NCBI RefSeq assembly: GCF_003863365.1
Contig: NZ_RQXT01000019.1
Span: forward strand, 50,001 to 112,463
Direction of reading: 5' to 3'
Source: Mesorhizobium tamadayense
GTDB lineage: Bacteria; Pseudomonadota; Alphaproteobacteria; Rhizobiales; Rhizobiaceae
DNA length: 62,463 nt
Part shown: one piece after another, positions 1-9,048 of the stretch
Layout of the letters: every line of letters starts with the position of its first letter
Position numbering within the stretch: position 1 is the first letter of the stretch
Made by a program: the position numbers and the translations under genes
The notes under the pieces: model-generated
Databases searched by the model: none
What the model was told of the DNA's origin: nothing
What the model saw: only the letters and a program-made list of their open reading frames with translations

Positions 1-1368
<1,368 letters not shown>

Positions 1369-1456
1369 TCTCATTACTAATATCCATTGAGGCGCAATCC
1401 GAAGGATTGTCGCCGGCACGAATAGACAGCTTCTCGATTTGAACGTGCGTTTTGCC

Positions 1457-1575
1457 GACCTGGTGGTTATGGCGGAGCGGCTGCACCCGATCCCATTCCG
1501 AACTCGGCCGTGAAACGCTCCAGCGCTGATGGTACTTCGTCTCAAGACGCGGGAGAGTAGGTCGCTGCCAGGTCT
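1457..1575 (+). rRNA. rrf: 5S ribosomal RNA
   Basis: It starts at GACCTGGTGGTTATGGCGG and ends at CTGCCAGGTCT, whose ends pair to form the terminal helix of 5S rRNA. The conserved internal stretch CCGATCCCATTCCGAACTCG is present. It lies about 90 bases after the 23S end, as expected for an rrn operon. Ends are estimated from the terminal helix. Confidence 0.95.
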
Positions 1576-1663
1576 GCCAAGCGCACGTTCACCTCACATC
1601 CGGATCAGGATCCAGATGGAGACAAATCTTCTCCTTACGATAAGGCCCGCCAAACGGGATCTT

Positions 1664-1685
1664 GGGCCGCGCAAGCGGCCCTTTC
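1664..1685 (+). terminator. Hairpin with short T run between 5S rRNA and tRNA-fMet
   Basis: GGGCCGC, a GCAA tetraloop and GCGGCCC are followed by TTT. The stem is perfect but the T run is short, so this may be a partial terminator or a processing stem rather than a strong stop. The tRNA downstream is probably part of the same rrn transcript. Confidence 0.4.
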
Positions 1686-1735
1686 ATTTGGCGGTCCCTT
1701 GAATTCGGTAAGCTCAAGCTTACCTCTATGGTTGA

Positions 1736-1812
<77 letters not shown>

Positions 1813-1821
1813 GTCTCGACC

Positions 1822-1862
1822 AAAAACTCCAGCAAACTCAATGAGTTGCTGGAGTTTTTGTT
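1822..1862 (+). terminator. Rho-independent terminator of the rrn operon
   Basis: AAAAACTCCAGCAA and TTGCTGGAGTTTTT form a long perfect stem around a ten-base loop, followed by a T-rich run. It starts ten bases after the CCA of tRNA-fMet, so it ends the rrn transcript. Confidence 0.9.
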
Positions 1863-2316
1863 TTTGGCGGCGCAATTGCTCTCAACAAAATCAAATACTT
1901 AGTTTGCAGGTTCAAATCACAACCAACCCACGTCGGCCCCAAAGCCCAGACTTTGGCTATGGTCTCAATCTGAAATTGTCGCCGGTTGAGTGCGGGTAGC
2001 CGAACACTGGCCGCCCTCTGGATCCACTACCGTATCTCCTTGGGTCAAACCATCCCCTTCGCACGTTGTCGCGCCGATCACCGCACGGATCGCTGAGCGG
2101 CCTTTCGACGCCGCTGCGGGGATATGTGTTGCCGTATGCGGGCCCCTCGGCACGCAAAGAGCAATAAAAGGACATCTTGGCATTGGCCCCGGCCATCGGG
2201 TGCGCGCTTCGCGCGCTCAAAGATGGATCATAACAATCGGGAATGATGTTATCTCCGCGGGGAATTAGATAGCCGCCGCGCCGGTGGCTAGCTGTTTAGC
2301 ATCTGATCCCGTGCGC
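1863..2316. other. Gene-free spacer after the rrn operon
   Basis: About 450 bases with no convincing gene. Overlapping frames of 72 to 92 codons exist on both strands, but none has a clear ribosome-binding site or a sequence I recognise. They look like chance frames in GC-rich DNA or decayed sequence. Confidence 0.5.
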
Positions 2317-3432
2317 CTAGGTCAGCAGCGCGAATTCACCGGGGAGTTCGACGGTGCAGCCTCCGCGAGCCGATTTTTCAGCAGCAAGGCCCATGACGAC
2401 GGCCCACCAGCCGTCTTGCAGGGTTACCTCCACTTTGCCTTGTCCGCGCACCGCCGCGACGAAGCGAGCATGTTCGAAATAGGTGGAGCCGTTGTGGTCG
2501 CCGGCTGCCAGCAGCCGGGCATCGACCGGAATCTCAAGCGCGCGCGGCCCCGGCGGTTTGCGAGGACTGACGATCAGTTCCGGCGTGGGGGCGGCGCCCA
2601 GATGCCGTGGCCAGAAGCGACCTGGTCCGGGAACCCGGCATTCGATCTTGCCGTTGCCGCCGACGGCGCAGAGTTCCTCCTGATAGCGACTGCCTTCGCC
2701 GAACATGCACAGCTCCAGCATGGCGCGGGCGCCGCTGGCGAAATCGATCAACACATAGCCGTGGTCGAGAATATCCGGCGTTTCGCCGGCATAGCGTTCG
2801 TCGAGATGGTTGACGGCCTGTCCCGCACTCGCCATCACGCGGACAGGGTCGGATCTGAGGATCAGCCGCATCAGGTCGAAGAAGTGGCAGCACTTTTCGA
2901 CGAAAGTGCCGCCGGTATTGCGGTTGAAGCGGTTCCAGTCGCCGACCTTGGCCAGGAAGGGAAAACGGTGCTCGCGAATGGTCAGCATGCGAATGCCGCC
3001 GGTGGCGTCGCCGGCCTGTTCGACGAAGGCGGCAACGGGTGGCATATAGCGGTATTCCATCGCCACCCACACCAGCGGAAGCCTTGCCTTTACCGCCGCT
3101 ATGCGCTTCTCGTCTTCGGCGGCCGTGAAGAGCGGTTTTTCGACCAGGACCGGCAGCGGCCGGCGCGCGGCGATCTCCTCCAGTTGGCCGAGGTGGCGGT
3201 GGTTGGGGCTGGCGATCAGAACGCAGTCGACCCCGTCCATGGCCAGCAATTCGGCGATCGACGCCGCCGGTCGTGCATCTGGCGCCAGGGCCAACGACGC
3301 TGCCAACATGCCTGGATCCGGCTCGAAGATCGCGGCCACATGCGCGTCCGGCAAAAGGGCGATGTTGCGGATATGCTCCTGGCCCATCATGCCGCAGCCG
3401 ACAATGCCGTAGCCGATCGATGATTTGGTCAC
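2317..3432 (-). CDS. Gfo/Idh/MocA family oxidoreductase
   Basis: A 371-residue NAD(P)-dependent dehydrogenase or related enzyme acting on a sugar or sugar acid. The N-terminal Rossmann motif GIVGCGMMG (residues 8-16) binds the cofactor, and the family signature VEKPL lies near residue 96. The C-terminal half has the alternating beta/helix pattern of the family's substrate domain. Length is normal. The gene follows the GntR regulator at 3454 on the same strand with a gap of about 20 bases, so the two are probably co-transcribed. The substrate cannot be read from sequence; the neighbouring monooxygenase and uronate genes suggest a modified sugar or uronate derivative. Confidence 0.9.
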   Translation of the reverse strand: MTKSSIGYGIVGCGMMGQEHIRNIALLPDAHVAAIFEPDPGMLAASLALAPDARPAASIAELLAMDGVDCVLIASPNHRHLGQLEEIAARRPLPVLVEKPLFTAAEDEKRIAAVKARLPLVWVAMEYRYMPPVAAFVEQAGDATGGIRMLTIREHRFPFLAKVGDWNRFNRNTGGTFVEKCCHFFDLMRLILRSDPVRVMASAGQAVNHLDERYAGETPDILDHGYVLIDFASGARAMLELCMFGEGSRYQEELCAVGGNGKIECRVPGPGRFWPRHLGAAPTPELIVSPRKPPGPRALEIPVDARLLAAGDHNGSTYFEHARFVAAVRGQGKVEVTLQDGWWAVVMGLAAEKSARGGCTVELPGEFALLT

Positions 3433-3453
3433 TCGGCGCCTTCCTTCCAGCTC

Positions 3454-4191
3454 TTATTTGAAACGCGTCACATAGCGCGCCACGCCGGGATCGAACCAGC
3501 TGCGCGAATATTCCACGCTGGCGCCGTCGCCGGCCCAGGCGATGCGTTCGATGAACCCCACGACAGTTTGCGGCTGGGGCTTGAAGTCGGCCGGAGCCCA
3601 GTCGGGCACAGGTGCTACGGCAATGTGATCCTCGGCGCGAGCGATCGAGAAGCCGAGCGCCAGCCGGTAGTGGAGATAGAGCGATTCCGAAAGATCGTCG
3701 CGCTCGAGCCGCTCGGTGCGGCTGGCATCGAGCCATATCTCCTCGATGGCTGCCGGCTGGCCGTCGAGCCGCCGCAGCCGACGGATGCGGTGGCCTTCCC
3801 GCGCGCTGCCGAATTCCGGTAGGTCGGAGGGCTTCCGGAGCCGCTCGACCGACAGGATTTCGGCGGTCGGCAGTCCGCCACCGCCGATACGCTCCAGCCG
3901 GAAGAAGGCATAGATTCCGATCAGCTCGGCGCGCGCCCGCACGTAGTTCCCTGACCCTTGGATGCGGTCGAGAAGCCCTTTTCCGGTCAGGTCGGCAAGG
4001 GCGCGTCTCAGCGTGCCGACAGCGATCCCGAGGCTCGCAGCCATCTCGCGCTCGGGCGGCAGTCGCGCTCCGTCGGCCAGCCGTCCGGCGGCAATCTCGC
4101 GGATCAACATCTCGCTGATCTGCAGGTGCACCGGCAAGGGGCCGCGCATCTGGCTCGATCGGTGGCCGGGGTCGGCCCTTGTCAATTGCAT
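3454..4191 (-). CDS. GntR family transcriptional regulator with UTRA domain
   Basis: A one-component sugar-responsive repressor. The N-terminal winged helix (HLQISEMLIREIAAG to GTLRRALADLTGKGLL) binds DNA and is followed by a UTRA effector domain, as in the HutC/FarR branch. The frame is open upstream to 4335, but I chose the ATG at 4191 because GGGAAG stands about five bases before it and the 245-residue product has the usual family length. An upstream ATG at 4224 is an alternative. A 25-bp inverted repeat just upstream (4232-4256) is a likely autoregulatory operator shared with the divergent monooxygenase operon. Confidence 0.88.
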   Translation of the reverse strand: MQLTRADPGHRSSQMRGPLPVHLQISEMLIREIAAGRLADGARLPPEREMAASLGIAVGTLRRALADLTGKGLLDRIQGSGNYVRARAELIGIYAFFRLERIGGGGLPTAEILSVERLRKPSDLPEFGSAREGHRIRRLRRLDGQPAAIEEIWLDASRTERLERDDLSESLYLHYRLALGFSIARAEDHIAVAPVPDWAPADFKPQPQTVVGFIERIAWAGDGASVEYSRSWFDPGVARYVTRFK

Positions 4192-4231
4192 TCCGCTTCC
4201 CAATCCAGGCTGTCGGGCTGGCATCCCAAAA

Positions 4232-4256
4232 TTGATACAGTATTGATCTACATCAA
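4232..4256. promoter_or_regulatory. Candidate operator of the GntR/UTRA regulator
   Basis: TTGATACAG and CTACATCAA form an inverted repeat matching at seven of nine positions with a seven-base spacer. It lies between the divergently transcribed regulator and the monooxygenase operon, where a GntR protein would control both directions. The assignment rests on symmetry and position only. Confidence 0.5.
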
Positions 4257-4319
4257 AACGGATGCTACGCAAGCCCCAATCGCAGCACCGAAACCGACGA
4301 ACGTCCTCAAAGAGCGACC

Positions 4320-5477
4320 ATGACCATCGTCCCAATCACCTCGCCGGATCTCGATGCGGCCGAAGTCGCCTGGTTCGCCGCGCTCTGCTCGGATGACTAT
4401 CGCTACCTTGGCGTGCCGGACGGCGCGCTGCGCTCAAGCTGGGCGCATTGCTCGCAGATCGTAACGACGTCGGAGGAACTCGGCTTCCGCAACATCCTTT
4501 GCCCGTCGTCCTATCAGGTCGGCCAGGACACGCTGAGCTTCGTTGCTGCCTGCGCGCCGATCACCTCGAAGATCAATCTGCTCGCCGCCGTGCGCTGCGG
4601 CGAGATGCAGCCGATCATGCTGGCACGCACCATTGCGACGCTGGACCACATGCTGGAAGGCCGGCTGACGGTGAACGTCATCTCGTCGGACTTTCCGGGC
4701 GAGACGGCCGACAGCGCCTACCGCTATCAGCGCTCGCGAGAAGTGGTGCAGATCCTGCGCCAGGCCTGGACCAGGGACAGCATCGATTTCGAGGGCGAGG
4801 TCTATCATTTCAAGGGGCTCTCGACAGCGCCGGCAAAACCCTATCAGCAGAATGGCGGCCCGCTGCTCTATTTCGGCGGCTATTCGCCCGACGCGCTCGA
4901 GCTTTGCGCCGAACAGTGCGACGTCTACCTGATGTGGCCGGAAACGAAGGAGGAACTCGCCGGCCGCATGAGAGCCGTGCATGAGCGCGCCGCGCGCCAT
5001 GGGCGGACGCTCGACTACGGCCTGCGCGTCCACATGATCGTGCGCGATACCGAGGCCGAAGCGAAAGACTATGCCCGGGAGTTGGTGTCGAGGCTGGACG
5101 ATGAGCAGGGCAGGGTGATCCGCGAGCGGGCGCTCGATGCCCGCTCGCTCGGCGTGTCGCACCAGGCCAGAAACCGCGAGATCGCCAACGCGGAAGGCTA
5201 TGTCGAGCCGCATCTGTGGACGGGCGTCGGACGGGCGCGCTCGGGCTGCGGCGCAGCACTTGTGGGCTCGGCCGATCAGGTGCTGTCGGAGATCGAGGCC
5301 TACATGAAGATGGGCATCCGCGCCTTCATCTTTTCCGGCTATCCGCATCTCGACGAGGCGCGGCACTTCGGCACCAAGGTGCTGCCGCAGCTCAAGACCT
5401 GCTCGCTGCCGCATGCTTATGGCCGGGTGCCGGACAAGACGCCGGCGACGCCATTGGGAACCGGGGAGCGCCGCTGA
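4320..5477 (+). CDS. LLM class flavin-dependent monooxygenase, SsuD-like
   Basis: A 385-residue reduced-flavin-dependent monooxygenase of the bacterial luciferase superfamily, closest in overall pattern to alkanesulfonate monooxygenase (SsuD). The first 120 residues carry the family's barrel elements (LGFRNILCPSSYQVG, INLLAAVRCGEMQPIMLART, LDHMLEGRLTVNVISSDFPG), and a conserved YFGGYSPDALELCAEQCD strand-loop lies near residue 184. SsuD enzymes cleave C-S bonds of sulfonates using FMNH2 from a partner reductase, and the flavin reductase gene overlaps its stop codon. Next to sugar-uptake genes, a sulfonated sugar substrate is plausible, but the chemistry is inferred and the substrate unknown. 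Confidence 0.9.
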   Translation: MTIVPITSPDLDAAEVAWFAALCSDDYRYLGVPDGALRSSWAHCSQIVTTSEELGFRNILCPSSYQVGQDTLSFVAACAPITSKINLLAAVRCGEMQPIMLARTIATLDHMLEGRLTVNVISSDFPGETADSAYRYQRSREVVQILRQAWTRDSIDFEGEVYHFKGLSTAPAKPYQQNGGPLLYFGGYSPDALELCAEQCDVYLMWPETKEELAGRMRAVHERAARHGRTLDYGLRVHMIVRDTEAEAKDYARELVSRLDDEQGRVIRERALDARSLGVSHQARNREIANAEGYVEPHLWTGVGRARSGCGAALVGSADQVLSEIEAYMKMGIRAFIFSGYPHLDEARHFGTKVLPQLKTCSLPHAYGRVPDKTPATPLGTGERR

Positions 5478-5959
5478 TGGAGCATGTCGTGTGCGATCCG
5501 CGCCTGTTGCGCAACGCGTTCGGGCGCTTCGCCACAGGTGTTACCGTGGTCACCACCGGCGCGCCCGACGCGCCGGTCGCGATCACCGCCAACAGCTTTT
5601 CGTCCGTGTCGCTCGATCCACCTTTGGTGCTGTGGTCGATCGGCCGCCACTCGCGCCGGTTCGATGCTTTCGCCAACGCAACCCATTATGCCATCCACGT
5701 GCTGGCAGAAGATCAAATGGATCTGTGCTGGCGCTTTTCGAAGTCGGGGACCGACTTTGCCGGTCTCGACCTTGCGTGGAACACACACGGCGTGCCGCTG
5801 CTGCCGCGGGCACTGGCGCGGTTCGAATGCAGCGTCGCCGACCGCTTCCCGGCAGGGGATCATCTGATCCTGCTTGGACGCGTGCTCGAACTGGAGACGC
5901 AAGACGGTTCGCCGCTGCTCTTTGCCGGCGGCTCGTCGCGGCCTCAAGGTGCCGGCTGA
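5477..5959 (+). CDS. Flavin reductase family protein (FMN reductase partner of the monooxygenase)
   Basis: A 160-residue small-chain flavin reductase of the HpaC/DIM6 fold. The motif FATGVTVVTTG near residue 19 and ITANSFSSVSLDPPLVLWSI near residues 37-56 form the flavin-binding region. It would reduce FMN with NAD(P)H and feed the adjacent SsuD-like enzyme. The start codon overlaps the preceding stop (TGATG), so the two are translationally coupled and almost certainly form a two-component oxygenase. Its 3' end overlaps the convergent LacI gene by 16 bases. Confidence 0.9.
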   Translation: MEHVVCDPRLLRNAFGRFATGVTVVTTGAPDAPVAITANSFSSVSLDPPLVLWSIGRHSRRFDAFANATHYAIHVLAEDQMDLCWRFSKSGTDFAGLDLAWNTHGVPLLPRALARFECSVADRFPAGDHLILLGRVLELETQDGSPLLFAGGSSRPQGAG

Positions 5960-7011
5960 TGACGACCCACGCCGACACGGGCTGGCGCCGTCGACTGGCG
6001 TTCCACGAGGTAGCAGGCGAGCTCGACCCGGCGCGGCGGGAGCACCGAATGGGCCATGTCGTCGAGCAGCAGGCTGAGCGCGGCCGATCCGATCTCGTGC
6101 ATCGGAATATGCATCGCCGTCAGCGGCGGGTTGCAGAAGGCCGCCAGCGGCAGATCGTCCATGCCGACGACGGACACATCGCCGGGCACCGAATACCCGG
6201 CTTCCTGGATGCCGGCGATGACGCCGAAGGCGAGGCTGTCGCCGGCTGTCAGCACGGCGGTGAAATCGAGACCGCGCGTGGCGATGCGCTCCTTCACCGC
6301 TTTGCTCGCAAGCTCCGGCAGCCAATCCTGCACCTCGATCACAAGATCCTCGAAGTCAGCGACACCGCCCGCGATCAGCGCGTCGCGCCAGCCTTCGTAG
6401 CGGCGCTCGATCGTGCGCCGGCCGCGTCGCATCAGGAACAGGACGCGGTGGTGGCCGAGGCCGATCAGATGCTGAGCGGCAAGCATGGCGGCGGAGCGGT
6501 TGCAGGGCGTCACGCTCGAATGGCGCATCGAGGGATCGTCGCCGTTGACGAGCACGATCGGCTTGGAGAAGCCGGCCGCACGCGTCAGAACATCGTCATC
6601 GTCCAAGGTCAGAAAAAGGCAGCCGGCGACGCTGTCGTCGCACTCGGATTCGCGCAGAAGGGCTGTTTCCTCTTCGGGCGTCGCGACTGGCCGGGTTACC
6701 AGCTCGACCCCGAGCATGCGGGCGCGTTCGTTGAGCCCGTCGAGGACATGATAGGTAAACTGGTTGCGGGCACTGTCGACCATGGCGACGCTACTTGCGG
6801 CCAGGATGACCTTGCGGCCGGCGACCGAGGCCGGGATGGCATAGTTCATCGACTTCGCGGCTTCGATGATCGTGGTGCGCAGCTCATCCCTTACGCCGCC
6901 AACGCCGCTCAGCGCGCGCGAGGCGGTGCTGACCGAAACACCACAGCGCGCCGCGATCTCCTCGAGACGGATGCGGCGGCTGGGGCGACCGCGTTTGCCT
7001 TGTATGGTCAT
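5944..7011 (-). CDS. LacI family transcriptional regulator
   Basis: A 355-residue repressor. The helix-turn-helix with RLEEIAARCGVSVSTASRAL lies at residues 15-34, and a periplasmic-binding-protein-like ligand domain follows with the typical end-motif VSVVGMDDLPLAAFCNPPLT near residue 278. It is divergent from the GH105-KduI-ABC transporter operon, with the LacI-type palindrome at 7040-7064 in between, so it probably represses that operon until a sugar derived from the substrate binds. It converges on and slightly overlaps the flavin reductase gene. Confidence 0.92.
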   Translation of the reverse strand: MTIQGKRGRPSRRIRLEEIAARCGVSVSTASRALSGVGGVRDELRTTIIEAAKSMNYAIPASVAGRKVILAASSVAMVDSARNQFTYHVLDGLNERARMLGVELVTRPVATPEEETALLRESECDDSVAGCLFLTLDDDDVLTRAAGFSKPIVLVNGDDPSMRHSSVTPCNRSAAMLAAQHLIGLGHHRVLFLMRRGRRTIERRYEGWRDALIAGGVADFEDLVIEVQDWLPELASKAVKERIATRGLDFTAVLTAGDSLAFGVIAGIQEAGYSVPGDVSVVGMDDLPLAAFCNPPLTAMHIPMHEIGSAALSLLLDDMAHSVLPPRRVELACYLVERQSTAPARVGVGRHQPAP

Positions 7012-7039
7012 GTTTTGTCGCGCTCCAGCAAAGCTGCTC

Positions 7040-7064
7040 CAATCTGCAAAAAATTTTCAGATTG
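7040..7064. promoter_or_regulatory. Candidate LacI-type operator
   Basis: CAATCTG and CAGATTG are perfect 7-bp inverted arms around an A/T-rich centre. The inner TGCAAAAAATTTTCA resembles the TGnAA-TTnCA core of LacI-family sites. It lies between the divergent LacI gene and the GH105 operon. Regulation by this LacI protein is inferred. Confidence 0.55.
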
Positions 7065-7120
7065 CGCAAGAAAAATGCCTGTGGGACAGTTCTGATGGGA
7101 GTGGAGGAACGGGAGGAGTG

Positions 7121-8218
7121 ATGCCGCTGTCGGCTGAACGCCTGAATTCCGCGCTTGCCAGCCTCGTGGCCGGCATGACGGGCTTGCGCCATGACGGGCG
7201 GTTCCACGAGCCGAATCTCGACGGGACACCGGGCGACTATGTCAGCTTCGACAGCTGGGAATGGCCGCAAGGCATCGGGCTCTATGGGCTGGTCCGGCTA
7301 TGGGCGCAGACCGGCGAGGAGGATCGGCTGCTGCAGACGATCGAGGCCTGGTACGACCGACGCATCGCGGCCGGTCTTCCTGCGATGAACGTGAACACCA
7401 CCGCACCCCTGCTGGCGCTGAGCGAATTGTGGCGGCGCCGGCGCCAGCCGCGCTTCGAGCCGGTCTTGCACGAATGGGCCGAGCGGGTGGTCACCACGAT
7501 GCCGCGGACGCCAGAAGGCGGCTTCCAGCACAATGTTTCGGACCGGGTCAACGACGACGAATTGTGGGACGACACGCTGTTCATGGTGGCGCTGTTTCTT
7601 GCGTCCTACGGTCAGGCCGCCGGTCAGCGCCGCTTCGTCGAAGAGGCGGAACGGCAGTTTCTCGTCCACGCCCGTTATCTCGCCGACCCGGCATCCGGGC
7701 TGTGGTTCCACGGCTGGACGTTCGACGGCCGGCACAATTTCGGCCGCGCGCTTTGGGGCAGGGGCAACGCCTGGATCACTGTGGGCATCCTCGATCTGTT
7801 GGAATTCGCCGAGATCACGCCCTCAGTGCGGGCTTATCTGCTCGGCGTGCTGGAGACGCAGCTCGAGGCCTTGCTGAAGGTGCAGGCTGGCTCAGGCGCA
7901 TGGCACACCTTACTCGACGATCCGAGCTCCTACGAAGAGATCTCGGCCACGGCCGGTTTCGGTTATGGGCTGATGAAGGCCGCGCGGCTCGGAATCGGCC
8001 CGACGGAATGTCGTGCCGCCGGGCTGCGCGCCTTGGAAGCGGTGGTGGCGAACATCGACGATGAAGGCGTGGTAGCGAACGTCTCATACGGCACGCGCAT
8101 GGGGCACGACCTGCAGTTCTATCGCGACATCCCGATCCATCCGACGGGCTACGGGCAGGCGCTGGCCATCCTGTGCCTGACCGAAGGCGCACGGCAGTCG
8201 AAGGTGGAGGCCGCATGA
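7121..8218 (+). CDS. GH105 family unsaturated rhamnogalacturonyl/uronyl hydrolase
   Basis: A 365-residue (alpha/alpha)6-barrel hydrolase of the YteR/YesR type. It removes the 4,5-unsaturated uronic acid left at the non-reducing end of oligosaccharides by polysaccharide lyases. The motif DDELWDDTLFM (near residues 146-156) contains the catalytic aspartate region, and WGRGNAWITVGILDLLE near 212 is the second family signature. I chose the ATG at 7121 because GGGAGGAG stands just before it; the frame is open further upstream through the promoter. No secretion signal is seen, so it probably acts in the cytoplasm on imported oligosaccharides. Its stop overlaps the KduI start. Confidence 0.9.
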   Translation: MPLSAERLNSALASLVAGMTGLRHDGRFHEPNLDGTPGDYVSFDSWEWPQGIGLYGLVRLWAQTGEEDRLLQTIEAWYDRRIAAGLPAMNVNTTAPLLALSELWRRRRQPRFEPVLHEWAERVVTTMPRTPEGGFQHNVSDRVNDDELWDDTLFMVALFLASYGQAAGQRRFVEEAERQFLVHARYLADPASGLWFHGWTFDGRHNFGRALWGRGNAWITVGILDLLEFAEITPSVRAYLLGVLETQLEALLKVQAGSGAWHTLLDDPSSYEEISATAGFGYGLMKAARLGIGPTECRAAGLRALEAVVANIDDEGVVANVSYGTRMGHDLQFYRDIPIHPTGYGQALAILCLTEGARQSKVEAA

Positions 8219-9048
8219 TGCGGACGCTCTACGGCGCATCGCCGGCCGACGTTGCCGGCATGGATACGGAGCGGCTGAGAGCCGAATTCCTGGTCGACGG
8301 CCTGTTCCGGCCAGGCGCGATCGAATTCGTCTATACCCATGTCGATCGCATGATCGTCGGTGGCGCGGTTCCGCTCGCCAATCCGTTGACGTTCGGCAAC
8401 GGGGCCGATGTCGGCACACCGCTCTTCTTTACGGCGCGAGAGATGGGTATCGCCAATCTCGGCGGCAGCGGCTCTGTCACTGTCGACGGCACGCGCTTCA
8501 CTGTCGCCAACCGCGACATCGTCTATATCGGACGCGGGGCGCGCGAGGTGACGTTGGAGACCGACGATCTGCAGAGGCCGGCGCGCTTCTATATGAACTC
8601 GGTGCCGGCCGGCGCCGACATTGCCCATCGTTTCATCGCCAGCAGCGAAGCCAAGCCACTGGTGCTGGGTGAAGAGGCACGCGCGAACCGGCGCACGCTG
8701 CGCATGTACATTCACCCCGAAGTGGCTCCATCATGCCTTTTGCTGATGGGCATCACCGACCTCGCGCCGGGTAGCGTGTGGAACACCATGCCGCCGCATC
8801 TGCACGAGCGGCGCATGGAGGCCTATTGCTATTTCGATCTTGCCGCTGTCGACCGTGTCGTTCACCTGATGGGCCGGCCTGACAAGACCCGCCACATGAT
8901 GGTCGCCGACGGCGACGTCGTCCTGTCGCCCGCCTGGTCGATCCATATGGGGGCCGGCACCGGGCCCTATGCCTTCGTCTGGGGTATGACCGGCGAGAAC
9001 CGGGCCTACACCGATGTCGATCCAGTTGCCGTGAAGGATTTGCGATGA
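8215..9048 (+). CDS. kduI: 5-dehydro-4-deoxy-D-glucuronate isomerase
   Basis: A 277-residue cupin-type isomerase converting 5-keto-4-deoxyuronate, the product of unsaturated uronyl hydrolases, into 3-deoxy-D-glycero-2,5-hexodiulosonate. The metal-binding HLHERRME (His-x-His-x4-Glu) lies near residues 197-204, and a further His sits in SIHMGAGTG near residue 243. Length matches E. coli KduI (278). It starts at an ATG overlapping the GH105 stop (ATGATG), which points to coupled translation and a shared pathway. No KduD-type 2,5-hexodiulosonate dehydrogenase stands next to it; the SDR genes at 47.7-50.1 kb are too far away to assign. Confidence 0.93.
   Translation: MMRTLYGASPADVAGMDTERLRAEFLVDGLFRPGAIEFVYTHVDRMIVGGAVPLANPLTFGNGADVGTPLFFTAREMGIANLGGSGSVTVDGTRFTVANRDIVYIGRGAREVTLETDDLQRPARFYMNSVPAGADIAHRFIASSEAKPLVLGEEARANRRTLRMYIHPEVAPSCLLLMGITDLAPGSVWNTMPPHLHERRMEAYCYFDLAAVDRVVHLMGRPDKTRHMMVADGDVVLSPAWSIHMGAGTGPYAFVWGMTGENRAYTDVDPVAVKDLR

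Noticed and set aside
1965..2268. Overlapping 72-92 codon frames on both strands after the rrn operon, one slightly reminiscent of a PAAR-type protein.
   Set aside because: No ribosome-binding site, no complete motif and frames on both strands of GC-rich DNA; too weak to call a gene.
2284..3423. 379-codon plus-strand frame across the Gfo/Idh/MocA gene.
   Set aside because: Antisense shadow of a clearly recognisable oxidoreductase; its own translation has no family pattern.
5413..7095. 560-codon plus-strand frame across flavin reductase and LacI genes.
   Set aside because: Shadow frame spanning two well-supported genes on opposite strands.
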